Source: Deltaproteobacteria bacterium
Lineage (GTDB): Bacteria > Desulfobacterota > Desulfobacteria > Desulfobacterales > SG8-13
Length of the DNA: 6,353 nucleotides
Assembly: GCA_030670715.1 (NCBI GenBank)
Contig: DAOVBC010000144.1
Location: forward strand, 1 to 6,353
Direction: 5' to 3'
The notes beneath the pieces were generated by a model. That model did no database searches, was not told the DNA's origin, and saw only the letters and a program-made list of their open reading frames with translations. The position numbers and the translations under genes were made by a program. Shown here piece by piece: positions 1 to 6,330 of this stretch (position 1 is the stretch's first letter; every line of letters starts with the position of its first letter).

Positions 1-28
1 AAAGGAAGGTTAGCTCGAACATTTTCTG

Positions 29-267
29 TGAAAATTCCACAACCGACCGGGTGGCATTCTTCCGGGACCGGCCAAAACTCGCCGCAAAGTGAGCGTAAAA
101 CCGAACATCGTTCGGGAAGTAAAGAAGGTTCATGCGCTTTAACGGTTGGAGGCTTCGATATGGCTAGAATCGCAGCTGCTCGGTTTAACGCTCTCTAAGC
201 GGCTCAAACCCGCCTCAGGCGGACCCGGTACCTTCAGAAAACCACCCGGCCGGTTGTGGAATTTTCA
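29..267. repeat. 239-bp imperfect palindrome, MITE-like or structured repeat
   Basis: The outer arms 29-54 and 242-267 are inverted copies matching at 25 of 26 positions; the core reads TTCCACAACCG on the left. The symmetry continues inward. 62-70 pairs with 220-228 (8 of 9), and 81-104 pairs with 180-203 (20 of 24, ungapped), leaving a loop of about 75 nt at 105-179. Two small hairpins sit on the arms: 101-115 (perfect 6-bp stem, 3-nt loop) and 210-222 (CCGCC-TCA-GGCGG). As single-stranded DNA or RNA the whole segment could fold into one long branched hairpin. No open reading frame of note lies inside, so it would be non-autonomous if mobile. I see no clear target duplication: the flanks end in TTCTG and begin with TCGAT. 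It could instead be an old inverted duplication or an untranslated structured RNA. The pairing is directly visible; mobility is inferred. Confidence 0.75.
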
Positions 268-373
268 TCGATGGTTGTGAGTGATGGGTCATGATGGTTC
301 ATGGTTAAATGAAACACTCCCGCTGTAAATACATACTGATGCTACTGGGCGGGCAGGCAGAGAGGAATAAGAA
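268..373 (+). other. Leader between the palindrome and the regulator gene
   Basis: This 106-bp stretch carries a loose cluster of short direct repeats built on GATGGTT/CATGGTT (about 270-306). It then runs through an unremarkable leader to the ribosome binding site. No convincing sigma-70 promoter with 16-18 bp spacing was found; AT-rich candidates near 305-335 are poorly spaced. Transcription of the downstream gene may start here or inside the palindrome. Positions 1-28 show nothing recognisable. Confidence 0.4.
361..366 (+). promoter_or_regulatory. Ribosome binding site fixing a TTG start
   Basis: AGAGGA lies 7 nt before the TTG at 374. An in-frame TAA at 368-370 excludes any earlier start. 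The next in-frame ATG would remove the acidic pocket (Asp8, Asp9) of the receiver domain. TTG is therefore the best-supported initiation codon. Confidence 0.75.
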
Positions 374-2470
374 TTGAAAAACGTGCTGGTCGTAGATGAC
401 GAAGAAACTCTGTTGATGATCATGGTCGGCAGATTTGAGGACTACCAGGACCGGTTCAATGTATTTACGGCGGGCAACGGAAAAGAGGCCGTTAAAATTC
501 TTGAATCTGAAACGATTGATCTTGTGGTAACGGACCTGAAGATGCCCGAGATGGACGGCATAGAATTGATCGCTTACATGAGTGCAAATTTTCCGTCGAT
601 ACCGACAATCGCAGCCAGTGCGTACTGCACACCGGAAGTACAGGCAAAGCTCGAGGGCCTGGGCACGCTGCGGGTAATGGACAAACCGGTGAATCTCGAC
701 CTGCTGGCACAGTCCGTGCTCAAGGGGCTGGAACAGGCCCACCAGGGGGGATCTCTAAGCGGTATTTCTCTCAGCAGTTTTCTCCAGATTATCGAAATGG
801 AAGAAAAGTCCTGTATGGTGGAAGTACACGGGGAAGCGCAACGACGGGGCTTTTTTTATTTGATTCGGGGCGAATTGCATGATGCCGTCTGCGGTGAAAA
901 AAATGGCGAGGATGCCGCCTGTGAAATGATCGCATGGGACAATGTTCAATTATACCTTAAAGACCTACCGCGAAAAAAACTCGACAGGCGGATCGACAAA
1001 AGCCTTATGTCCGTCGTAATGGAGGGTTTAAAAAGAAAAGATGAAAATCAGGCGCTGGCTTCGGCAGAAGCCGAGGAAGAAAAGGTTGTCCCGGTCGCTG
1101 CGGACAGTGACTCTGTCACTAGTGATGATACCTTCATAATGGAAGTGGACAGCGCCCTGGATGTTTTAGACGAAGCCCATGCCCGGACTCCGACCGCGGC
1201 GGAAGCCGAGGAACAAAAAGGTGCCCCGGTCGTTGCAAAGACCGATCCTGTTCTTGATGATGACACCTTCATCATGGAACTGGACAGTGTTCTGGATGTT
1301 TTAGATGAAGGTGCGGAAGCTGCCGCACCGCAACCAAAAGATGATGAGCCCCCCATTATGGAACTGGACGATGTTCTGGAGACGCCAAATAAAGGCGCGG
1401 CACCTGTAACCCCCCCCAAAGTATCGGGAAACCGGCAACCGGTCGCAAGTAAAGATGCCGAATACACTGCTTTTCAGGGAAACGTCTTCAAAGTGCTGCA
1501 TTCAGAACTGAACAACGGAGAGTTACTGCGTGCATTAATTAAGGAGATTAAGAACATTTTTCCCGTTGCATTTGCTGTTATGTTGAAAGAAGTAAAAAAT
1601 GAACCGGGGCACCTGCGGGTTGACGACCTAGTATGCCATAAAAAAACCGCCATCTCCAGAGGCGCTGTTTATGACTGCCAGAATTCACCAATTGCCGAAG
1701 TTTTGAAACAAAAATCTCCGATAGTTTATCAGCTGAACGGTTCGCCCTCCGGTAAAATTGAGCAGGCGCTGCAAAACGATCTTGGAGTGCGGACATGTTT
1801 TCTTGTCCCGCTGCTGATAGCGGGCCGTGCTGACGGGGTGCTGGCGCTGGCTGCAACGGAAGAGAACCGAGATTCCAATATATCCAGGGACCTTGAGTGG
1901 GTCGCCAGCGGGATTTCACTGGCACTGGAACGCAACCGGTTATCCGCAGGGTTTGCAAAGCAAAAAATGGCCCTTGAAACAGTTGAACAGATTGGACGCA
2001 CGGCTGCCTCCGGGGACCTTGATATTGAAAAACTGCTCAAATTTTCGATGAAAAGAATCCGTGCGGTCGTGAATGTGGAAGCGGGATCTATTTACCTGAA
2101 AGAAAAAGACCAGCTCACGGTCGCTATGGCTTTCAATACTAAAGTGGACCGGATTAAACATTCCCGTTTAACCATCGGCCAGGGAATTGCCGGTCATGTG
2201 GCGGCCAAGGGCAAACCTTTAATTATAAACAACGCCCAGAAATCCTCTCAATTTTTCCGCGAGACTTATAAACAGACCGGTTTCAAAACACGATCGGTCC
2301 TGTGCGTTCCGCTTGTTGCCCGGAAGAAAGTGATCGGCACTGTTGAGGTGCTGAACAAAATAGGCGGAGGGTTCATGCCGGATGATGAGGCACTGCTGCA
2401 ATCCATCGCCGCTTCTTTGAGCATCGCGATGATCAGCATCAAAATGCGCAAAGGCGGCGCCACCCGTTAA
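374..2470 (+). CDS. Response regulator with receiver, DUF4388/PATAN and two GAF domains
   Basis: This is a 698-residue cytoplasmic signalling protein without membrane segments. Residues 1-120 form a CheY-like receiver: acidic pair Asp8/Asp9, phosphoacceptor Asp54 in VTDLKMPEMDG, Ser82 at the switch position, and Lys104-Pro105. Residues 125-225 look like DUF4388/PATAN, with the pattern SLSGISLSSFLQII, FFYLIRGELHDAV and a Trp188 that closes the domain. Residues 226-366 are an acidic, Ala/Pro-rich linker with a duplicated motif. Residues 367-523 are a divergent GAF domain. Residues 536-693 are a clear GAF domain with GQGIAGHVA (602-610), SVLCVPL and LNK followed by FMPDDE. No HTH, GGDEF, kinase or phosphatase domain follows, so output is probably through protein-protein contacts. 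A cognate kinase is not in the window. The gene stands alone; the next gene begins 551 bp downstream. The domain calls come from motif reading. The receiver and second GAF are firm; PATAN and the first GAF are probable. Confidence 0.93.
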   Translation: MKNVLVVDDEETLLMIMVGRFEDYQDRFNVFTAGNGKEAVKILESETIDLVVTDLKMPEMDGIELIAYMSANFPSIPTIAASAYCTPEVQAKLEGLGTLRVMDKPVNLDLLAQSVLKGLEQAHQGGSLSGISLSSFLQIIEMEEKSCMVEVHGEAQRRGFFYLIRGELHDAVCGEKNGEDAACEMIAWDNVQLYLKDLPRKKLDRRIDKSLMSVVMEGLKRKDENQALASAEAEEEKVVPVAADSDSVTSDDTFIMEVDSALDVLDEAHARTPTAAEAEEQKGAPVVAKTDPVLDDDTFIMELDSVLDVLDEGAEAAAPQPKDDEPPIMELDDVLETPNKGAAPVTPPKVSGNRQPVASKDAEYTAFQGNVFKVLHSELNNGELLRALIKEIKNIFPVAFAVMLKEVKNEPGHLRVDDLVCHKKTAISRGAVYDCQNSPIAEVLKQKSPIVYQLNGSPSGKIEQALQNDLGVRTCFLVPLLIAGRADGVLALAATEENRDSNISRDLEWVASGISLALERNRLSAGFAKQKMALETVEQIGRTAASGDLDIEKLLKFSMKRIRAVVNVEAGSIYLKEKDQLTVAMAFNTKVDRIKHSRLTIGQGIAGHVAAKGKPLIINNAQKSSQFFRETYKQTGFKTRSVLCVPLVARKKVIGTVEVLNKIGGGFMPDDEALLQSIAASLSIAMISIKMRKGGATR
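1064..1333 (+). repeat. Two tandem 135-bp units inside the regulator linker, plus a degenerate third
   Basis: Unit 1 (1064-1198, residues 231-275) and unit 2 (1199-1333, residues 276-320) are in-frame copies of 45 codons. They match at about 26 of 45 residues. Both open with AEAEE and contain DDTFIMEVDSALDVLDE or DDTFIMELDSVLDVLDE, which match at 15 of 17 residues. A shorter third copy follows at residues 326-336 (PPIMELDDVLE). Conservation is concentrated in the hydrophobic-acidic core, while the spacer parts have drifted, which suggests that the core is selected. Confidence 0.85.
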
Positions 2471-2509
2471 ACCGAATATGTTATGTAATTCCTGTACAGT
2501 TTCCGCATC

Positions 2510-2763
2510 TAGTGTACTGTCCCAGAAATAAGTTTAATAAATAGCCGGTCATAAAATTTTCTGAGAGGCGTTATGATTCCTGATGGCGGTGTGTGGCCGG
2601 ATATTTGGAACCGTAAGCCAGCAGTGCAATGGCAAACAGCTTGTTGTGACGATCCCAAATATCGGGCCACGACCCATCCCGGGGCTATGCATCAACATAA
2701 CGCCTCTCAGAAAATCCCATGACCTGAGACAATTTTATATGGTATTTCCAGGACACGACACTA
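2510..2763. mobile_element. MITE-like palindromic element, IS630-type insertion in CTAG
   Basis: The terminal inverted repeats 2510-2530 and 2743-2763 match at 17 of 21 positions, both beginning TAGTGT when read inward. A second inverted pair, 2556-2575 and 2696-2715, is perfect over 20 bp and extends with mismatches to 2545 and 2726. A third, 2593-2608 with 2655-2670, matches at 15 of 16, so nearly the whole element is one palindrome. The left junction reads CTA|GTGT and the right ACAC|TAG, which is what insertion into CTAG with TA duplication would leave. IS630 of the Tc1/mariner superfamily is known for that target. No transposase is encoded, so any movement would need one supplied elsewhere. 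It lies 40 bp after the regulator stop codon and may also help end that transcript. Structure is seen; family assignment is inferred. Confidence 0.75.
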
Positions 2764-2869
2764 GGCCTTTTTGCAGCCCCGAGCTTTATCATGAAGACAA
2801 TTCATCCAGATCTGTTCCGCCCGGGGCAGCGGCAGGCATTGCGTTTCTTGCGGTAACATCCGTTTGGTA

Positions 2870-2898
2870 TTGAATAAAATATTCCGGTGTCTTATATT
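2870..2898 (+). promoter_or_regulatory. Candidate sigma-70 promoter for the aminopeptidase gene
   Basis: TTGAAT (2870-2875) and TATATT (2893-2898) are separated by exactly 17 bp, matching the consensus at 4 of 6 and 5 of 6 positions. Transcription would begin near 2905 and leave a leader of about 115 nt before the ATG at 3022. The rest of 2764-3021 shows no supported gene, only reading frames of about 20 codons without ribosome binding sites. Pattern match only. Confidence 0.4.
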
Positions 2899-3011
2899 TC
2901 TTCGTGGAGTTATAGCTCAATTTGTCTATTATCAGACGATCGCTTGATGAAGAATTGAAAGCCCCGCTAAGGGTTAATTACAACCAGCTTTTTAATCGCG
3001 GCTTATTTTTT

Positions 3012-3018
3012 GGAGGAG
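3012..3018 (+). promoter_or_regulatory. Ribosome binding site of the aminopeptidase
   Basis: GGAGGAG precedes the ATG at 3022, with 5 nt between GGAGG and the start. This strong Shine-Dalgarno sequence overlaps an upstream in-frame TTG (3010-3012), so ATG 3022 rather than that TTG is the start. Confidence 0.85.
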
Positions 3019-3021
3019 TTT

Positions 3022-5511
3022 ATGAATGCGTTTGATCCTATCAATTATAAAATCAGTTTGACCCCTGATCTGAATAATTTTAAATTTTCCGGCACAGTGG
3101 AAATGACCGGTGAAACACGAACGGACCTGGACGAGATAACGCTGAACGCGCTGGAACTTGCCGTCTGGCGCTGTGCGGTCCGCCTGGATGAAAATACCAT
3201 TGCCTGTCCGTTTTATACCGACCCGGGAAAGGAAGAATTGCGCATCCAACTGCCGCAGACGATGTCGGGCCCGATTTCACTTGCGATTGAATATGAAGGA
3301 TTGATCAATGACAGGATGGCTGGTTTTTACCGCAGCAGTTACAAGGTTGAAGGGAAAACGCACCACATCGCGGTGACACAGTTTCAGGAGAGCGATGCCC
3401 GCCGGGCATTCCCCTGCCTGGATCACCCGCAGAAAAAAGCCACGTTTGACATCGAAATAGTCATCGATTCGGCTCTTGCCGCCATTTCAAACACGGTCAT
3501 AACTGAAGAAGAGCCGTTGGAGCGCGGGAAAAAGCGTGTCAAATTCCAGCAGACCCCTAAAATGTCTACTTATCTTCTGTTTTTCGGTGTGGGTGACTTT
3601 AAGTTCGTAAAAAATGAGATCGATAAGCGGGTGCGCGCGGCAACAATTCCGGGTATGCTGCCTTACGCCGGTTACGGGCTGGAGTTCGGGCGGCAGGCGC
3701 TCACCTTCTGTGAGGATTATTACCGCATCCCCTATCCCCTGCCGAAGATGGACCTGATCGCAATTCCGGACTTTGCTTTCGGTGCCATGGAAAACTGGGG
3801 CGCAATCACTTTTCGGGAAAATCTTCTTCTGCACTATCCGGACATAACCTCCAGGTCGGGGGAGGAACGAATCTGTGAGGTGATTGCCCATGAAATCGCC
3901 CACCAGTGGTTCGGGAACCTGGTGACGCCGTCCGACTGGAAATATCTGTGGCTGAATGAGAGTTTCGCCACATTTTTCGGATACGGTGTCGTTGATCACT
4001 ATCATCCCCGGTGGGGAATCTGGCAGCAGTTTCTGGGCGGGCAAACCGCCGCTGCGCTGGTCCGGGACGGTTTGCACGAAACCTTTGCCATAGAGATCCC
4101 CGGTGGAGAGCATGTGGTCATCAACACCAGCACGGCCCCGATTATCTACAGCAAGGGCGGTAGTATCCTACGGCAGATCCAGGACTATATCGGCATGGAG
4201 AATTTCAGAGACGGGCTGACCCGTTATCTGAAAAAGCACGCTTACGGCAACGCTGCCAGTCACCACCTCTGGGAGGCCCTTGAAGAGGCGGCTGAAAAGC
4301 CGATTACTAAAATGATGAAGAGCTGGATCGAACAGCCGGGATTTCCCATTGTCAGCGCGACAAGGAAAGGAAACACCCTTGTGTTGCGTCAGCAAAGGTT
4401 CACCTATCTACCGAACACTTCCGATCAGCTTTGGGATATTCCTGTCAATATCCGGCTTTTCAATACCGTCGGCGATACTAGGATGATTCAAACCGTTCTG
4501 GATAGGGAATCGACAGAGATTGAACTGGACAGTGACACGGCGGCCTTTAAAATCAATGCCGGCCAGACTGGGTTTTACAGGGTTCGCTATGAAGACCGTA
4601 AAGATTTCGATGCGTTGGGCAGATACATTCTTGACGGCACGCTGCCGTCGGAGGACCGCTGGGGCCTGCAAAACGATTTGTTTAACCTGATGAGAAGTGG
4701 TGTTGCGGCAATGGACGATTATCTGGATTTTCTATCTTATTACAAAAAGGAAGACGCCTATCTGCCGCTTTCAAGCATCGCCGGAAATCTTTTTCAATCT
4801 TACCTAGTTTTTGAGGGGGAGACAAAAGCCAACATCGCAGCGGCGGGTAAATCACTGCTCGAAAAGTCGCTTTCCAGGATAGGCTATGAACCGCAGCCTG
4901 ATGAACCGTTTACAACAACACTGCTTCGGGATCAGGTGATTTTTCCGGCGGTTATGTATGGCAGCGATGATGCGGCTCAATTTGCCGGCGAAAAATTCGA
5001 GGCCCTCATCAACGGTGAGCCGGTTCATGCCGATATTTTAAAGAGCGTCATGCAGGTGGCGGCACTGAACGGCAATGATACAACCTACACCTGGCTCAAG
5101 GAACGATTACATTCTTCATCCAGCGAACATGAACGCATGAACATCCTGGCCGCCTTCGGGTGCTTCAGCGACCGGGGGCTGATCGAAAAATCCCTGCAAT
5201 ACACCCTGGATGAAGTGCCGGACAGAAACAAGTTTATCCCGATTGTCGCAATGAGTTCCAATCCATATGCCGTTGATTCCATGTGGGATTGGTATGTGGC
5301 GCATCTGAGCGAACTTGAGCAGTTTCATCCCATGCTGTATGAAAGGGTCATTGCCGGCATTGTGCCCGTAGGCGGTATCGGAGAAACCGACCGGGTGAGG
5401 GCCTTCTTTGAGAAGTATATACAGGAACATCCTCAGACCACGGAAGTTGTCAAACTGTCGCTGGAAAAACTGGAGATTAATCTCAGGATGAGGGAGCGCC
5501 TGCGGCGCTGA
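3022..5511 (+). CDS. M1 family zinc aminopeptidase with ERAP1-like C-terminal domain
   Basis: An 829-residue metallo-aminopeptidase that removes N-terminal residues from peptides. Residues 1-190 form the N-terminal beta domain, opening with the family-typical NYKISLTPDLNNFKFSG. The catalytic domain carries GAMEN (254-258), which binds the substrate amino terminus. It also has the zinc site HEIAH (290-294) with the third ligand Glu313 exactly 18 residues on in WLNES, Glu291 as the general base, and Tyr376 in IIYSKGG as the transition-state stabiliser. From about residue 511 (INAGQTGFYRVRY) to the end lies the helical ERAP1_C-type domain, as in puromycin-sensitive aminopeptidase, tricorn factors F2/F3 and some bacterial PepN. 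The length is normal and all catalytic residues are present, so it should be active. There is no signal peptide or membrane segment, which points to cytosolic peptide turnover. The exact substrate preference cannot be read from sequence, so no gene symbol is given. It appears to be transcribed alone. Confidence 0.97.
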   Translation: MNAFDPINYKISLTPDLNNFKFSGTVEMTGETRTDLDEITLNALELAVWRCAVRLDENTIACPFYTDPGKEELRIQLPQTMSGPISLAIEYEGLINDRMAGFYRSSYKVEGKTHHIAVTQFQESDARRAFPCLDHPQKKATFDIEIVIDSALAAISNTVITEEEPLERGKKRVKFQQTPKMSTYLLFFGVGDFKFVKNEIDKRVRAATIPGMLPYAGYGLEFGRQALTFCEDYYRIPYPLPKMDLIAIPDFAFGAMENWGAITFRENLLLHYPDITSRSGEERICEVIAHEIAHQWFGNLVTPSDWKYLWLNESFATFFGYGVVDHYHPRWGIWQQFLGGQTAAALVRDGLHETFAIEIPGGEHVVINTSTAPIIYSKGGSILRQIQDYIGMENFRDGLTRYLKKHAYGNAASHHLWEALEEAAEKPITKMMKSWIEQPGFPIVSATRKGNTLVLRQQRFTYLPNTSDQLWDIPVNIRLFNTVGDTRMIQTVLDRESTEIELDSDTAAFKINAGQTGFYRVRYEDRKDFDALGRYILDGTLPSEDRWGLQNDLFNLMRSGVAAMDDYLDFLSYYKKEDAYLPLSSIAGNLFQSYLVFEGETKANIAAAGKSLLEKSLSRIGYEPQPDEPFTTTLLRDQVIFPAVMYGSDDAAQFAGEKFEALINGEPVHADILKSVMQVAALNGNDTTYTWLKERLHSSSSEHERMNILAAFGCFSDRGLIEKSLQYTLDEVPDRNKFIPIVAMSSNPYAVDSMWDWYVAHLSELEQFHPMLYERVIAGIVPVGGIGETDRVRAFFEKYIQEHPQTTEVVKLSLEKLEINLRMRERLRR

Positions 5512-5576
5512 TCGCCCTGCGCAGCAGGACTTTAGGAGCGGGCCTAAAGGCCCTTGAGGATCGTTCGCCTTAGGCG
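5496..5576 (+). repeat. Cluster of four short GC-rich hairpins at the aminopeptidase 3' end
   Basis: Four perfect small stems follow one another: 5496-5508 (GCGCC-TGC-GGCGC, covering the last coding codons), 5516-5528 (CCTGC-GCA-GCAGG), 5540-5553 (GGGCC-TAAA-GGCCC) and 5566-5576 (CGCC-TTA-GGCG). None is followed by a T-run, so none is a standard intrinsic terminator. They could protect the mRNA 3' end or be remnants of a repetitive extragenic element. Confidence 0.5.
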
Positions 5577-5584
5577 CGATATAG

Positions 5585-5700
5585 GATATTAGATTTTGGA
5601 TATTCGATGTTCGATAGAAGGCGTCTTCGGCGCTGATATTGGATTCTGGGTACTCGATACTGGATCGGACCGATTGGCGGCGCTAAAGATATCGGACAAA
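5585..5700. repeat. Degenerate direct repeats with a 50-bp period
   Basis: 5585-5615 and 5635-5665 are imperfect direct copies, about 23 of 31 positions, built from GATATT-GATT-GG-TCGAT words. They are spaced 50 bp apart with a GGCG-rich spacer. A weaker third start, GATATCGG, appears at 5688. The words GATAT, GGAT and CGAT recur throughout, giving a low-complexity look. The tract is non-coding in all frames. Its function is unknown; it may have arisen by slippage. Confidence 0.5.
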
Positions 5701-5851
5701 TAGAATCGGCGGTATGAGAAGCTGCTGTCTCAAACCGGCGTCATCTCGGGATCTGTTTTTCTACTTGCCAACAGTGATGGTAACCGGCGAGCCCGGTTTC
5801 ACCTTTATACACAGGGTGTTGCCACCAACCCTGAGCCACAAATTCAGAATA
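5701..5851. other. Intergenic stretch without a supported gene
   Basis: A reading frame begins at 5714 (+) but has no ribosome binding site and runs through the terminator hairpin and antisense to the small gene, so it is not called. The only structure is a 6-bp stem with 5-nt loop at 5782-5798 (AACCGG-CGAGC-CCGGTT). Nothing else is recognisable. Confidence 0.4.
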
Positions 5852-5878
5852 ATAAAGGAGGGAAAATCCCTCCTTTAT
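5852..5878. terminator. Bidirectional terminator-like hairpin between convergent genes
   Basis: A perfect 12-bp stem (ATAAAGGAGGGA with TCCCTCCTTTAT) encloses an AAA loop. The 3' arm ends in CTTTATATT on the plus strand and the mirror strand ends in CTTTATTATT, so each direction has a short U-rich tail but no long T-run. It lies 340 bp after the aminopeptidase stop and 66 bp after the stop of the minus-strand small gene. That position suits it best as terminator of the latter. Confidence 0.65.
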
Positions 5879-5944
5879 ATTGTTAATGGTAAGATTCGGA
5901 TGAAATGTATTTTTTCAGACCGTATCAGATTGCCTCAAATGGAA

Positions 5945-6136
5945 TCACACGTGTCCGCCCAACCAGCCCGGCGGCGCATTCCTGGATTTAGCCCAGGGCA
6001 CTTCCGTATAGAAGTCTGGAACGTCCACTGATGCCGAGGCAATTTCGGCCTGGCGCTCTTTCTCACTTTCAAAGACACGATCCCGGCATTCACCCTCGCA
6101 TTCACCGCTAATATCTCTTTTTGGCATATTTTTCAT
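5945..6136 (-). CDS. Small hypothetical protein, 63 aa
   Basis: I do not recognise this protein. The N-terminal half is highly charged (Lys/Arg/Glu/Asp) with two cysteines in the pattern CEGEC. The C-terminal half is neutral and Pro/Gly/Trp-containing, with VDVPDFYTEVPWAKS and ending PPGWLGGHV. There is no signal peptide or membrane helix, so it is probably soluble. Support for a real gene comes from AAGAGGGA positioned 7 nt before the ATG at 6136, a terminator-like hairpin 66 bp past the stop, and an amino-acid pattern that looks coding rather than random. A second Met at codon 4 is an alternative start. It is transcribed towards the aminopeptidase, and a palindromic element begins 34 bp upstream. 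The role is unknown. Being small and lone, it could still be a chance frame. Confidence 0.55.
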   Translation of the reverse strand: MKNMPKRDISGECEGECRDRVFESEKERQAEIASASVDVPDFYTEVPWAKSRNAPPGWLGGHV

Positions 6137-6142
6137 TGTTCA

Positions 6143-6150
6143 TCCCTCTT
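6143..6150 (-). promoter_or_regulatory. Ribosome binding site of the 63-aa gene
   Basis: Read on the minus strand, AAGAGGGA ends the SD core GAGGG 7 nt before the ATG at 6136. This is the main evidence that the small frame is translated and that the first of its two Met codons is the start. Confidence 0.55.
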
Positions 6151-6169
6151 GAAATATCTTTATTTAATA

Positions 6170-6330
6170 CGGATCTATAACCCAAAAAAAGGTTGATGTA
6201 ATTATCCATCTTATACACCCCCACCCAGCCTCCCCCGTAAAGGGGGAGGAGCAAAACTTCCCTCCCCGGGCGGGAGGGATTGAGGGAGGGGGATAAAATC
6301 GGCCTTACCCTGGTTTTGGTTATAGATCCG
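6170..6330. mobile_element. 161-bp palindromic element with 13-bp terminal inverted repeats and REP-like hairpins
   Basis: The termini 6170-6182 and 6318-6330 are perfect 13-bp inverted repeats (CGGATCTATAACC). Inside are two perfect 8-bp stems: 6229-6249 (CCTCCCCC, loop GTAAA, GGGGGAGG) and 6259-6279 (TCCCTCCC, loop CGGGC, GGGAGGGA), the pyrimidine/purine-rich layout of REP-type repeats. The sequences immediately outside, ATTTAATA (6162-6169) and ATTTATTA (6331-6338), agree at 7 of 8 positions and could be an 8-bp target duplication, although both are AT-rich. No protein is encoded. The element sits just upstream of the 63-aa minus-strand gene and may carry its promoter. Beyond 6338 the window ends with nothing recognisable. 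Confidence 0.65.

Noticed and set aside
1048..1467. 139-codon serine-rich frame on the minus strand
   Set aside because: It is the antisense of the repetitive acidic linker, which produces low-complexity Ser/Ala runs.
2833..2852. Possible sigma-54 promoter (GGCATTGCGTTTCTTGC)
   Set aside because: The GG and GC elements are 13 nt apart rather than the required 10.
2583..2873. 96-codon open frame on the plus strand
   Set aside because: It has no ribosome binding site, lies mostly inside the palindromic mobile element, crosses its right boundary, and shows no protein-like domain.
3010..3021. TTG start four codons upstream of the aminopeptidase ATG
   Set aside because: The TTG overlaps the GGAGGAG ribosome binding site that serves ATG 3022.
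3487..4113. 208-codon open frame on the minus strand
   Set aside because: It is wholly antisense to the catalytic core of the aminopeptidase and no recognisable domain appears; it is a shadow of coding bias.
5540..5553. GGGCC-TAAA-GGCCC as intrinsic terminator of the aminopeptidase
   Set aside because: The stem is only 5 bp and is followed by TTGAGGATCG with no T-run, so it is kept only as part of the hairpin cluster.
5496..5700. CRISPR-like array suggested by 50-bp periodicity
   Set aside because: The copies match only about 23/31, there are at most three, and spacers share GGCG-rich sequence instead of being unique.
5714..6031. 105-codon open frame on the plus strand
   Set aside because: It has no Shine-Dalgarno sequence, runs through the terminator-like hairpin and is antisense to the better-supported 63-aa gene.
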